From NCBI GenBank assembly GCA_017465665.1, contig JAFTVU010000078.1, positions 1 through 64,000 of the forward strand: DNA of 64,000 nt, read 5' to 3'. Origin of the DNA: Oscillospiraceae bacterium (GTDB taxonomy: Bacteria > Bacillota > Clostridia > Oscillospirales > Ruminococcaceae). The first letter of the stretch is position 1, and each line of letters starts with the position of its first letter. This document shows positions 40,285 through 49,217 of the stretch, in pieces. A program made the translations under genes and the position numbers. A model generated the notes under the pieces. The model was not told the origin of the DNA, did not search any database, and saw only the letters and a list, made by a program, of their open reading frames with translations.

Positions 40285-41640
40285 ATGAACTATTCTGAGA
40301 TCACCCCGTATATTGAGGAGCTTGCAAAGCTCTCTACCGAGAACAACCACATCGTCCCCGAGATGTATCCCACATACAACGTTTACCGCGGCTTGCGTGA
40401 TATGAACGGAAACGGTGTTATTACGGGACTTACCGAAATATCCCGTATCAAGGCAAAGGATCACGATGAGAACGGTAACGAGATAACCTGCGACGGCAGA
40501 TTATTCTACCGCGGTATAGATGTCCGTGATATCGTAGCAGGCTTCCGCAGCGATGATCGTTTCGGCTTTGAGGAGATAATATATCTTCTGCTGTTTTCCG
40601 AGCTTCCTACAAAGGAAAAGCTGGAGCGTTTTTCACAGTCACTTACAGAATACCGTACTCTGCCTCCGTCCTTTGTGCGTGATATGATATTGAAAGCGCC
40701 CGGCAAGGATATGATGAACATTCTTTCCAGATGTGTGCTGGCGCTGTATTCCTATGACGATAACCCCGATGATATATCTGTTGCAAATGTTCTTCGCCAG
40801 AGCCTGCAGCTTATTTCTGTATTTCCGCTGCTGGCTGTGTACAGCTATCATTCCTATCAGCATTATCATCTCGGTAAGAGCCTTGTCATCCACCAGCCCA
40901 AGGCAGGGCTTTCCACGGCGGAAACTATCCTCAGCCTGCTGAGAGAGGATGGTCAGTATACTCCTCTTGAAGCGAAGATCCTTGATCTCGCGCTCGTTCT
41001 TCATGCAGAGCATGGCGGCGGTAACAACTCTTCCTTTACAACGCACGTTGTTACCTCCTCGGGTACTGATACATATTCTTCTGTGGCTGCGGCTCTTGGC
41101 TCGCTCAAGGGTCCCAGACACGGCGGCGCAAACATCAAGGTCGTAAAAATGTTTGAGGATATGAAGCAGAACATCGATACAAAGGATAAGGATGCGGTGC
41201 GTGATTATCTTGTGCGCCTGCTGAATAAGGACGCTTTTGATAAGGCGGGACTTATCTATGGCATGGGACACGCGATATATTCGCTTTCCGATCCCAGAGC
41301 AGATATACTTAAGGGCTGCGCTAAGGATCTTGCTATCGAAAAGGGCTGTGAGGAGGAATTCGAGCTTTACAGCATGGTTGCCGAGATGGCGCCTGAGATA
41401 ATTGCCGACCGCCGTAAGATGTACAAGGGAGTCAGCCCCAACGTTGATTTCTATTCGGGACTTATCTACCGTATGCTGGAGCTGCCCTGTGAGCTCTATA
41501 CGCCTTTGTTTGCAGTTGCGAGAATATCGGGCTGGAGCGCTCACCGTATCGAGGAGATACAGAACGCGGGCAAGATCATCCGTCCGCAGTATGTGAGCGT
41601 AAAGCAGGAAACTGCATATACGCCTATGGAAAACAGATAA
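40285..41640 (+). CDS. Citrate synthase (citrate/methylcitrate type)
   Basis: A 451-residue enzyme that condenses acetyl-CoA with oxaloacetate, probably feeding 2-oxoglutarate and glutamate synthesis. Active-site regions are visible: HAEHGGGNNSSF (first His), GPRHGGANIKVV, GMGHAIYSLSDPRADIL (oxaloacetate-binding His/Arg) and NVDFYSGLIYRMLELP (catalytic Asp). An N-terminal extension of about 50 residues precedes the usual core, as in other Ruminococcaceae-type sequences. AAAGGAG precedes the ATG. Single-gene unit with its own promoter and terminator; methylcitrate activity cannot be excluded. Confidence 0.93.
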   Translation: MNYSEITPYIEELAKLSTENNHIVPEMYPTYNVYRGLRDMNGNGVITGLTEISRIKAKDHDENGNEITCDGRLFYRGIDVRDIVAGFRSDDRFGFEEIIYLLLFSELPTKEKLERFSQSLTEYRTLPPSFVRDMILKAPGKDMMNILSRCVLALYSYDDNPDDISVANVLRQSLQLISVFPLLAVYSYHSYQHYHLGKSLVIHQPKAGLSTAETILSLLREDGQYTPLEAKILDLALVLHAEHGGGNNSSFTTHVVTSSGTDTYSSVAAALGSLKGPRHGGANIKVVKMFEDMKQNIDTKDKDAVRDYLVRLLNKDAFDKAGLIYGMGHAIYSLSDPRADILKGCAKDLAIEKGCEEEFELYSMVAEMAPEIIADRRKMYKGVSPNVDFYSGLIYRMLELPCELYTPLFAVARISGWSAHRIEEIQNAGKIIRPQYVSVKQETAYTPMENR

Positions 41641-41647
41641 AAAGATC

Positions 41648-41690
41648 AAGCCTGAGAGCTTGCGGTAACCGCTTGTTCTCAGGCTTTTTT
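41648..41690 (+). terminator. Terminator of citrate synthase
   Basis: AAGCCTGAGA (41648-41657) pairs with TCTCAGGCTT (41677-41686), with an inner GCGG/CCGC stem, followed by six T. Confidence 0.9.
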
Positions 41691-41702
41691 CGTTATTATA
41701 TA

Positions 41703-43307
41703 TCAGCTGTTGAAATGCGCCAGCACGAAAACCGCAGGTGAGTTCCAGTAGATGGTTATTTCATTGAGCGAGTAGCAGTCATAGTCGTCGATGAAGCACT
41801 TCATGGGTGCTGTTCCCTCGGGTATCAGCTTTTTGGCGAAAGGATCGCTGAGATACCTGTTAGGACCTCCGCTCACCATTCCAGGGATGCATTCATCAAT
41901 GCCGTCTGCATAGACGGGGCGCAGGTGGGGGCGCTCGATAGAGTATTCGCCGCAGCCGCTGACATAGCTTATCGAAAGGGGATTTTTGCCCAGCAGGTAA
42001 TGTATTTGTTCAGCTGCATAGCATTCATACTTCTTGGTGTGACTGAATCTGTCTGCAAGAAGCATCACCATAGCGTTTTTCAGCACTGTCATGTTGCTGC
42101 CCCAGCCAAAGGACATCTCATTCAAAGAGCAGCCGTATGCGCCGTTTTCACATTCCGCTGCGAGCTTATCCGCTGCCGCAATGAAATCGGCAGAGTATTT
42201 TTCACGGAGAGATCTGCTGCCTGTACCACTGAGCAGGTATGCAAGCTTACCGAGACCGCTCATGTCGCCGTAACCGAATGCCACGCTGTCACCTATATCA
42301 TTGTTGAATGCTTTAAGGTGATCATGGTATTTTTCTTCACCTGTGATCACATACAGCTCCGAAGCTGCCCAGAAGCGGTTGTCGCGGTCGTTGTGCTCGC
42401 CATAGCCGCCTGTTGTGCATTCTTTCTGATTTTCAAACAGGTAATCGGGATTGCTTTCAAGCCACGAATAGCTCAGAAGCGCCCTTTCCAGCAGCAGCTC
42501 GGAGTATTCCTCGTCAAGCAGTGAATAAACTCCGCTTGCAAGAGCCAGAACAGCAGCGGTATCTGCTGTAGCCATGGATGAGGGGGGCAGCAGGTAAAGC
42601 TGAGCTGTATCCTCCTCGGGCATGATGAACGGAGCGTGCCCCTTTGTGGTGAGCTTATGGTATACCGCGCCGTCCTCGCGCTGCATCTTCATCAGCCAGT
42701 TCAGCTCAACGCGGCATTCCGCAAGCAGATCAGGTTCTTTTCCGCCGCTTTCGGGGATGTTAAGGCTCTGCCTGTCAAACACGGCGGGGTAGAGCTTATA
42801 TGCATACAGCAGGTGTGCCAGCGCGCATGCGCCTGCAGTGACGTATCTTCCGTAATCTCCTGCGTCATGCCAGCCGCCTGTTGCCTCTAACGCAATACTG
42901 TTATCTGTCCACACAAGTGCTTTGCCTGTGTGGCATTTTCCGTGTTTGAAAACACCTGCGTGCTTTTCATCAAGGCCGCAGCCGCATCGCAGATAGTAAA
43001 ACGCCTTTGTGACATCATCAAGGCAGGTATCATATACATTATCTTTTATATCAAAGCTGAACGAGCGCTCTCCGTCAGGCAGACGCAGATGATATCTTCC
43101 TGTTGACCTTAGCTGAGAGAAATCCGCTGTCCAGACCTGTTCTCCCGCCTTGCTGTCAGTGCCCGCAAGGACAGGAGTGCCACAGTAGCATACCTCGCCG
43201 CTGCTGTTTATCACCTCAAAGCTTTCTGCCTGTATGTTAAGTACAGCTAGCTTTTGCATATCAGGAAGATATCCTGCCTGATCTATGAAAATGTGCTTGT
43301 TGTTCAA
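41703..43307 (-). CDS. GH9 glycoside hydrolase, cytoplasmic
   Basis: A 534-residue family 9 enzyme. An N-terminal Ig-like module (about 1-90; FIDQAGYLPDMQKLAVL) precedes the (alpha/alpha)6 barrel with GGWHDAGDYGRYV (catalytic Asp pair), RPHLRP (substrate His) and SLNEITIYWNSP (catalytic acid Glu). No signal peptide is present, so it should act inside the cell on imported cellodextrins or beta-glucan oligomers. Translation begins at TTG (43307), eight bases after GGAGG; the ATG at 43349 would overlap the promoter. It is divergent from the clostripain gene, across a palindromic operator candidate. Confidence 0.92.
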   Translation of the reverse strand: MNNKHIFIDQAGYLPDMQKLAVLNIQAESFEVINSSGEVCYCGTPVLAGTDSKAGEQVWTADFSQLRSTGRYHLRLPDGERSFSFDIKDNVYDTCLDDVTKAFYYLRCGCGLDEKHAGVFKHGKCHTGKALVWTDNSIALEATGGWHDAGDYGRYVTAGACALAHLLYAYKLYPAVFDRQSLNIPESGGKEPDLLAECRVELNWLMKMQREDGAVYHKLTTKGHAPFIMPEEDTAQLYLLPPSSMATADTAAVLALASGVYSLLDEEYSELLLERALLSYSWLESNPDYLFENQKECTTGGYGEHNDRDNRFWAASELYVITGEEKYHDHLKAFNNDIGDSVAFGYGDMSGLGKLAYLLSGTGSRSLREKYSADFIAAADKLAAECENGAYGCSLNEMSFGWGSNMTVLKNAMVMLLADRFSHTKKYECYAAEQIHYLLGKNPLSISYVSGCGEYSIERPHLRPVYADGIDECIPGMVSGGPNRYLSDPFAKKLIPEGTAPMKCFIDDYDCYSLNEITIYWNSPAVFVLAHFNS

Positions 43308-43340
43308 AAAAAGCACCTCCGTGCGGTTATATTTTACAGC

Positions 43341-43369
43341 ATTATACAATATCTGATTTCCTTTGTCAA
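43341..43369 (-). promoter_or_regulatory. Promoter of the GH9 gene
   Basis: Minus strand: TTGACA (43364-43369), 17-base spacer, TATAAT (43341-43346). The spacer contains ATATCTGAT (43349-43357), a half of the palindrome at 43427-43444. Confidence 0.9.
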
Positions 43370-43426
43370 GGACTTTTTACTTTTAGATGTTTCACTTTTT
43401 CAGCTGCGGATAAGGCAATGAAAAAT

Positions 43427-43444
43427 ATATCAGATATCTGATAT
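43427..43444. promoter_or_regulatory. 18-bp perfect palindrome, candidate operator
   Basis: ATATCAGATATCTGATAT lies between the divergent GH9 and clostripain promoters, 32 bases before the clostripain -35 and 58 bases before the GH9 -35. A half-copy in the GH9 promoter spacer suggests a single regulator binding both. No T run follows, so it is not a terminator. Confidence 0.6.
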
Positions 43445-43475
43445 TTTTATCGTATGTGCAAAGCGCGCTTTTCTC

Positions 43476-43504
43476 TTGACATCAGGTCGATTTGCTGATA
43501 TAAT
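43476..43504 (+). promoter_or_regulatory. Promoter of the clostripain-family gene
   Basis: TTGACA (43476-43481), 17-base spacer, TATAAT (43499-43504). Confidence 0.9.
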
Positions 43505-43547
43505 TAATTAAATCGCTGCATTTTATTTTCAGAAAAGGATGAGATAT

Positions 43548-45701
43548 ATGAAGAAAAGATATGTGAGGCTCACTGCTGCTGTGCTTTCGCTCTTGACGCT
43601 GAGCGGATGTATTGCTGCTGAGCCTTTGGAAGCGGAACGTCTGCCCGAGCCGACATCGATAAATACACGTCCAAAGACCACTTCTGCCGCAGAGCCTGCC
43701 GTGCCGCAGAGCCGTTATGAGCGCTCCGATTTCAAGAACAGCGGTACAATAATCTCTATGGAGGATGGAAAGTACCGTGTGGATCGTCTGCAAAGGGCAG
43801 AGGAAAAGCCGATGGAGGGCGATAAATGGACGGTCCTTGTGTATCTTTGCGGTACAGACCTTGAAACGGAATACGGCGCAGCCACTACCGACCTTACAGA
43901 GCTGCTGCGTGCAGACTGCGGAGAGGACGTCAATATCGTTATACAGACGGGCGGTACATACGAATGGTCTGTTCCCGAGTTTGATGCGGACAGAACGCAG
44001 CGCTTCGTGAATAGTAACGGTATTCTGGAGCTGGTGGATGAATTTTCGCTAGTCAGCATGGCGGAGCCTGATACGCTTTCTGATTTCATCAGCTGGGGCG
44101 CGGAGAATTATCCTGCCGACAACATGGGGCTGATCTTATGGAATCACGGCGGCGGAAGCATCAGCGGCGTTTGCTTTGATGAGCGCTTCGGATACGATAG
44201 CCTTACGCTTCCCGAGCTTGACAGAGCGCTGAATGCTTCCTATGACAGCATGACGGAGAAATTTGAGTTCATCGGCTTTGACGCCTGCCTTATGGCAACG
44301 CTGGAAACGGCTAATATCCTTGCACCGTACGCAAAATATATGTTCGCTTCTCAGGAGACAGAGCCCGGCGGAGGCTGGGATTACACCACCCTTACGAGCT
44401 ATCTCGGATACAACAGCGGTGCGAGCGGCGCGGAGCTCGGTACAGAGCTTTGCGGCAGCTATTACAAGCACTGTGAATTCGATCATTCCGAGGATAACGC
44501 TACTTTTTCCGTGGTAGATCTTTCAAAGATAGACGCTCTTCTGAGCTCTTTTAACGATACAGCAAGGGAGCTTTATGAGGATAAGAAGTTCATAGATATC
44601 GTATATGCGATAAACTCTGCCGATAATTTCGGCGGCAACAACCGTACTGAGGGATATTCCAACATGGTGGATCTCGGCGGTCTGCTGGATGAGTGTGAGA
44701 AGTTCTGCCGCACCGCCGATAAGACCAAGGATCTTCTGGAAGCGGCGGTAGTATGCATGAAGAACGGTGAGCTTCACGAGGATGCTACTGGGCTTTCTGT
44801 CTATTATCCGCTTGCCGTTCAGGGCTCGGAGGAGCTTTCCGCCTTTGCCGATATCTGCCCAAGCACTTATTATCTTGCTTTTGTGGATAAAGCGGCTTAT
44901 GCTGCAGCAGGCAATCTGCTTGCAGATTACAGCAATGAAGAGCTTCTTTCTGATCATGAGGATATATGGAGCGTTCCTTACAACGGCGGAGATTACGAGA
45001 TAAACACGGATGAATTTGCCAGCTATTCCACGGGAGGCAGCATACCCGTTCAGAATGTGTATTTTACCGATAGCGGTATGTATACGGTAAAGCTCGGCAG
45101 TGCTGATAATCTCAAGTACGCGGCGTGCAGTCTGTTCCTGTATGAGAGCGACGGTAGCACCACTTATCTCGGCTCGGACGATGATGTGGTGTATGATCTT
45201 GAAAAAAATCTGATCGCGGATAATTTCGATGGCTCATGGCTCACGCTGGATGACGGTCAGCCGCTGCCTATTGAGGTGGTAGACCAAAAGGACGATTACA
45301 GCATTTACACCTGCGAGGTGCTGCTGAACGGTGAATATACAAATCTGCGTGTAGAATACAGCTGGGACGATCATGAGTGGAGCATTTCAGGTGCATGGAA
45401 AGGCATAGATTCCCTGACAGGAATGGCGCACCGTGATTTCGTGCCGCTTACGGACGGAGATGTTATCGAGCCTGTATACTACAATGTGGGCGATTATGAG
45501 GATATGTATTTTTCGGGAGATAAATATACCGTGAACGGTGATGTGGGTCTTTCCTATCAGTATCTCCCCGCAGGTGATTATGCTTATTGTATGACGCTGT
45601 ATGATATCTTCGGAAACTGGTATTTCACTCCTTTTGCTATTTTTAATGTTGATTACGATGGCTCGCTGTCCTATTATCCCGATTCGCTTGTATTTGAATG
45701 A
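43548..45701 (+). CDS. Clostripain-family (C11) cysteine peptidase lipoprotein
   Basis: A 717-residue lipoprotein (signal ending TLSG-Cys20) with a caspase-like C11 domain: WTVLVYLCGTDLE, catalytic His200 in LWNHGGGSISG and Cys247 in GFDACLMATLE. After about residue 400 the protein continues in a beta-rich domain of unknown role (NVYFTDSGMYTVKLGS, AGDYAYCMTLYDIFGNWYF). C11 enzymes usually cut after Arg or Lys; some process cell-surface proteins. The ATG at 43548 has AAAGG nine bases upstream; the in-frame ATG at 43539 abuts that site. FliB follows after 23 bases, so the genes may form one unit. Confidence 0.88.
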   Translation: MKKRYVRLTAAVLSLLTLSGCIAAEPLEAERLPEPTSINTRPKTTSAAEPAVPQSRYERSDFKNSGTIISMEDGKYRVDRLQRAEEKPMEGDKWTVLVYLCGTDLETEYGAATTDLTELLRADCGEDVNIVIQTGGTYEWSVPEFDADRTQRFVNSNGILELVDEFSLVSMAEPDTLSDFISWGAENYPADNMGLILWNHGGGSISGVCFDERFGYDSLTLPELDRALNASYDSMTEKFEFIGFDACLMATLETANILAPYAKYMFASQETEPGGGWDYTTLTSYLGYNSGASGAELGTELCGSYYKHCEFDHSEDNATFSVVDLSKIDALLSSFNDTARELYEDKKFIDIVYAINSADNFGGNNRTEGYSNMVDLGGLLDECEKFCRTADKTKDLLEAAVVCMKNGELHEDATGLSVYYPLAVQGSEELSAFADICPSTYYLAFVDKAAYAAAGNLLADYSNEELLSDHEDIWSVPYNGGDYEINTDEFASYSTGGSIPVQNVYFTDSGMYTVKLGSADNLKYAACSLFLYESDGSTTYLGSDDDVVYDLEKNLIADNFDGSWLTLDDGQPLPIEVVDQKDDYSIYTCEVLLNGEYTNLRVEYSWDDHEWSISGAWKGIDSLTGMAHRDFVPLTDGDVIEPVYYNVGDYEDMYFSGDKYTVNGDVGLSYQYLPAGDYAYCMTLYDIFGNWYFTPFAIFNVDYDGSLSYYPDSLVFE

Positions 45702-45724
45702 TCTCCTCAAAGGTGGATGTGTGA

Positions 45725-46798
45725 ATGGATTTTATCAGACCAAGGTTTTATGACGATTTTTTATGTATTGCGGACCGCTGTACGGATAACTGCTGTATCG
45801 GATGGGAGATAGATATCGATCCTGTTTCTCTTGAGCGATTTCAGAACGTTCAAGGTGAATTTGGCGAGTGCTTGCGCTCTGCAATACATAAGGGCGAGGA
45901 TGTCTGTACGTTTGCATTCGGAGAGGGCGAGCGCTGTGCGCTTCTCAGAGAGGACGGACTGTGTGAGCTGGTCCTGCACGAGGGAGAGGACAGCCTGTGC
46001 GATATATGCGCGCTGCATCCGCGTTTTTTCGGCTGGTACAATGGGCGCAGGGAGGCAGGTCTGGGGCTCTGCTGTGAGGAGGTCTGCCGACTGCTGTTTT
46101 CAGACAGCTCTCCGCTGACATTCGTTGCATCTGATATTTCCGAGGAGTGGGAGGAGACCTGCTCCGATGAGCTGCTGGAATATCTGACAGCGGCAAGGGA
46201 GCGTATCTTCCTGCGGCTTCAGGACAGATCGCGATCTTTCGGTGAAAGGCTGTACGCCTGCGCTGTTTATGTACGTCAGCTTCAGGAGAATATAGACAGC
46301 GGAGAATACAGGCTGCCTGAAATGCAGGAGGCAGCGGCTCAGAAAGCTGATATCCTGCCTGTTGTAGAGGCGCTGTGCAGCCTGTGGAGCAACGCGGAAA
46401 GCATCAGCGCGGAGTGGGATGCTGCTGCGGCACAGCTTTATTCACGGAGATATCAGCTTGCGGAGAGCTTTGGCAGATTCCTTGCCGATAACAGCGGTGA
46501 GCTGTGGCGGTATGAGCATATTGCGGTGTATTTCTGCTATCGGTATTTCCTTAACGGAGTATTCGAGGGGGAGATAGTCAGCCGTTTCGGCGTTGCGCTG
46601 ATGTCGGTGCTTGCAGTAATGCTTTTTGACTGTATGTATTATTCCGACGGCAAGCTTACCGAATGGCAGCGGATACTGAATTTGAAGCTGTATTCCAAGC
46701 AGATGGAATATTCCGAGGATAATCTGGAGCTTGCGTACGACGCGGTATGGGATGCTTCGGAGCTTTCTCCCGAAAGCATAGCGACGTGTTTCGTGTAA
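45725..46798 (+). CDS. fliB: Flagellin lysine N-methylase (FliB-like)
   Basis: A 357-residue protein with the Cys-rich N-terminus of FliB: FLCIADRCTDNCCIGWEIDID, then ERCALLREDGLCEL and LCDICALHPRFFGWYNGR, candidate iron-sulfur or metal ligands; the C-terminal two thirds are helical. FliB methylates lysines of flagellin in Salmonella, and similar proteins are frequent in flagellated Clostridia. No flagellin gene is in the window. The ATG follows AAAGGTGGATGTG. It lies 23 bases after the clostripain-like gene and ends at the terminator at 46804-46830. Confidence 0.87.
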   Translation: MDFIRPRFYDDFLCIADRCTDNCCIGWEIDIDPVSLERFQNVQGEFGECLRSAIHKGEDVCTFAFGEGERCALLREDGLCELVLHEGEDSLCDICALHPRFFGWYNGRREAGLGLCCEEVCRLLFSDSSPLTFVASDISEEWEETCSDELLEYLTAARERIFLRLQDRSRSFGERLYACAVYVRQLQENIDSGEYRLPEMQEAAAQKADILPVVEALCSLWSNAESISAEWDAAAAQLYSRRYQLAESFGRFLADNSGELWRYEHIAVYFCYRYFLNGVFEGEIVSRFGVALMSVLAVMLFDCMYYSDGKLTEWQRILNLKLYSKQMEYSEDNLELAYDAVWDASELSPESIATCFV

Positions 46799-46803
46799 TA
46801 ATT

Positions 46804-46830
46804 AAGACCGAAGATGATCTCTTCGGTCTT
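46804..46830. terminator. Bidirectional terminator
   Basis: AAGACCGAAGA (46804-46814) pairs with TCTTCGGTCTT (46820-46830), between convergent genes. Confidence 0.88.
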
Positions 46831-46834
46831 TATG

Positions 46835-47323
46835 TTATCTTGTTTCGATATAATGCGGTATTATATCCGCGTAGCTGCCGTCCTTCGTGCGGAAGCCATT
46901 CGGTATCATGCCGAGCTGTGTGAAGCCGAGCTTCTTATACAGCGCCAGAGCAGGCTTGTTTGAAGCCACTACTGCATTGAACTGCAGTATGCCGAAGCCC
47001 AGCTCCTTGCATCTGGATATACAATCGCGCACGAGCGCTTCTCCGATATGCTCTCCTCTGTGGGAGCCGTCCACTGCGTAGCTTGCATTTGCGATATGGC
47101 CGCACCTGCCGATGTTGTTGGGATGGAGGATATACAGCCCGACGATATCGTCATGGTCATCGATAGCTACTCCCGTGAAGCTCTGGCTGCCGAAGAATGT
47201 CATTGCCGAATCAAGCGTGAGCTGCTCCTCCTGTGGGAATGCTTCGCCCTTATCGACAATATCGTTCCAGATCATTATCATCTGCCTTACATCAGTGGGC
47301 AGAAATCCGCGTATCTTTATCAT
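46835..47323 (-). CDS. GNAT-family N-acetyltransferase
   Basis: A 162-residue acetyl-CoA-dependent acetyltransferase. The central strands (GVAIDDHDDIVGLYIL, ANASYAVDGSHRGEHIGEALV) contain the pyrophosphate-binding pattern around RGEHIG, and NKPALALYKKLGFTQLGMIP is the usual C-terminal motif. The substrate is unknown. The ATG at 47323 is preferred, with GAAAGG about ten bases upstream; the ATG at 47332 is too close. Single-gene unit. Confidence 0.88.
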   Translation of the reverse strand: MIKIRGFLPTDVRQMIMIWNDIVDKGEAFPQEEQLTLDSAMTFFGSQSFTGVAIDDHDDIVGLYILHPNNIGRCGHIANASYAVDGSHRGEHIGEALVRDCISRCKELGFGILQFNAVVASNKPALALYKKLGFTQLGMIPNGFRTKDGSYADIIPHYIETR

Positions 47324-47510
47324 CCGTATCATATCCTTTCAAAATTCTTAATAAGTATATCATAATTTCTTAAATACGTCAATCGGTATTTCGGGCGCGT
47401 TGACAAAGTAATTTTTCTGTGATATACTTGTATAAAATAAAAACTTTCATGGAAAATGCAACCATAATGACCACTAAGTCGTTTTATATACAGAAAGGGA
47501 GGTGTGTGCA

Positions 47511-48539
47511 GTGAGGAGAACGCTTTTTGCGGCAGTATTGCTGAGCTTCTCTGTGCTCGCGTCTGCGTGTGCGGATAATACCGCCGTTACGACAGTTCAG
47601 CGCAGCTATGATTCTCCTGCCGTTCAGAGCACGGCTTCGGCTGAGCTGCGCTCTGCTCCGAAAGTCATCAATATAAAGGACACAGAAAAGCTTACCGAGG
47701 ATACCGTAGTAGAGCAGGGGCAGACTATGTATGTACGCGAGGGCGGAGTGCTCTATATAGATACAGGTGTGACGCTTACCCTGAACGGAAGCCTGAAAGT
47801 GGCAGAGGGAGGCGCTGTTTATATCCGCGGCGTGCTGGATATGCCTGAGGGCTCGTTCTTCAGCTGTACGGGCAAGACCAAGATAATGAGCAGCGGCAGT
47901 ATACTGATGGGCGGAACGATGTGGGTAAACCCTGCGGGGCTCATAAAGGGGAGCGGCAGTATCCATGTGCTGAATGCTTTTGATGATATCCGCTGCAAGG
48001 GCACTGTCACTGCTAAGATAAAAGCGCCTGAGCCTGTACAGATAGATGGAGTTACTTATATCGGCGGAATACTGCTGGTGAACAAGGAGTATTCGCTGCC
48101 TGAGAGCTACGGCGATGGCCTTGACAGCGAGGCTTATACCGCATACGTCCGTATGAAGCGTGCTTCGGGCTATGATATGAAGATAGTTTCGGGCTTCCGC
48201 TCCTATACGAAGCAGGAGAGCACCTTTGCATACTGGTGCAGTATTGACGGCGAGGAAACTGCTTCCACCTATTCTGCGCGCCCGGGTCATTCCGAGCACC
48301 AGACTGGTCTAGCGATGGATATAACCTCTCTGAGCCAGTCCTACGGCAAGACTGCGGAGGGCAAATGGCTGGCTGCAAACTGCTATAAATACGGCTTCAT
48401 CATCCGTTATCCAAAGGGCAAGACGGATATAACTGGATATATGTATGAGCCGTGGCATGTGCGGTATCTCGGTGCAAGTACAGCAAAGCTCGTGCATGAC
48501 AGCGGTCTGACGCTTGAGGAATTTCTCGGCGTTGCGTAA
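47511..48539 (+). CDS. VanY-type D-alanyl-D-alanine carboxypeptidase lipoprotein
   Basis: A 342-residue predicted lipoprotein (signal ending VLASA-Cys18). A first domain (about 50-175) is a beta-helix-like stretch of repeated Gly-rich turns (EGGVLYIDTGVTLTLNGSLKVAEGG). The second (about 190-340) is a zinc peptidase of the VanY family: GFRSYTKQ, HSEHQTGLAMDI (SxHxxGxAxD) and EPWHVRYLG. It should trim peptidoglycan stem peptides. Translation starts at GTG (47511) with AAAGGGAGG eight bases earlier; the GTG at 47502 lies within that site. The beta-helix fusion is unusual and may bind wall polymers. Confidence 0.85.
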   Translation: MRRTLFAAVLLSFSVLASACADNTAVTTVQRSYDSPAVQSTASAELRSAPKVINIKDTEKLTEDTVVEQGQTMYVREGGVLYIDTGVTLTLNGSLKVAEGGAVYIRGVLDMPEGSFFSCTGKTKIMSSGSILMGGTMWVNPAGLIKGSGSIHVLNAFDDIRCKGTVTAKIKAPEPVQIDGVTYIGGILLVNKEYSLPESYGDGLDSEAYTAYVRMKRASGYDMKIVSGFRSYTKQESTFAYWCSIDGEETASTYSARPGHSEHQTGLAMDITSLSQSYGKTAEGKWLAANCYKYGFIIRYPKGKTDITGYMYEPWHVRYLGASTAKLVHDSGLTLEEFLGVA

Positions 48540-48548
48540 ACAAAACAA

Positions 48549-48580
48549 ACGGCGGACTTAAACAAGTCCGCCGTTATCTT
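48549..48580. terminator. Bidirectional terminator
   Basis: ACGGCGGACTT (48549-48559) pairs with AAGTCCGCCGT (48564-48574), followed by TATCTTTTT on the plus strand. Confidence 0.88.
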
Positions 48581-48588
48581 TTTATTAA

Positions 48589-48834
48589 TTAATCTCTGTT
48601 CAGAAGCTCCTCTATGGTAACTGAAAAAACCTTTGCAAGAGAGATAAGCTCGATATCAGTTACAAAGCGCTGTCCCGATTCTATTCTCTGTACAGCGTTC
48701 TTGTCTATATCAAGCCCGATCAGCTGAAGTCTGTCAGCAACTTCGCGCTGGGAGATCTTCATAGCTTTACGGAGAGCCGCTACTTTAATGCCTGCTATAT
48801 TATTTCTTCCATCATGTGTTCTGTTGTTGAACAT
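48589..48834 (-). CDS. XRE-family helix-turn-helix regulator
   Basis: An 81-residue DNA-binding protein made of one HTH_3 domain (IKVAALRKAMKISQREVADRLQLIGLDIDKNAVQRIESGQRFVTDIELISLAKVFSVTIEELL). The motif ISQREVADRL is the first helix pair and NAVQRIESGQR the recognition helix. The ATG at 48834 follows AGGAGG; the longer reading to 48891 has no ribosome site. No partner domain is present. Target genes are unknown. Similar short regulators are often chromosomal and not phage-linked. Confidence 0.85.
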   Translation of the reverse strand: MFNNRTHDGRNNIAGIKVAALRKAMKISQREVADRLQLIGLDIDKNAVQRIESGQRFVTDIELISLAKVFSVTIEELLNRD

Positions 48835-49132
48835 GATCTCATACCTCCTGTTTCTTTTGACGTTCAGAAAATATATACCTTGTGTTTTCATTGTATCTCA
48901 TAACAACGGTTTAGCTGACATCTACCACCAGTTTTTTACTCATTTATAGCCAAAAAAGTGAACTTTATTTTTGTTTGACATTAACGGCAGTTTACTTTGA
49001 AATCTGCCTTGTGCCAACGTGTCAAAATGCTGATACTAAGTCGAAATTGATACTATTTCGATTTGCTGATGCTATTATGTATTTTTATCATTGGTATATG
49101 GATGGCCTTGTTTTTACATGGATGTGCATTTA
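48835..49132. other. AT-rich intergenic region without a recognised gene
   Basis: This interval between divergent genes holds the XRE upstream region (a possible TACAAT -10 on the minus strand near 48890) and several short direct and inverted motifs, such as AGTGAACTTT near 48957 against AGTTTACTTT near 49029. I see no ORF with a ribosome site, no RNA family and no clear operator. Confidence 0.4.
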
Positions 49133-49161
49133 TTGACAGTTACATACATTTATGATATACT
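49133..49161 (+). promoter_or_regulatory. Promoter of the zinc-ribbon protein gene
   Basis: TTGACA (49133-49138), 17-base spacer, TATACT (49156-49161). Confidence 0.87.
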
Positions 49162-49217
49162 TATATATTGATCATTATGCGTTTGAATTATGATAATAAT
49201 ATAAAAGGAGCATTATT

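Noticed and set aside
43427-43444. Palindrome between GH9 and clostripain genes as a terminator
   Set aside because: It is AT-rich, lies between divergent promoters where no transcript ends, and the flanking A/T runs are short.
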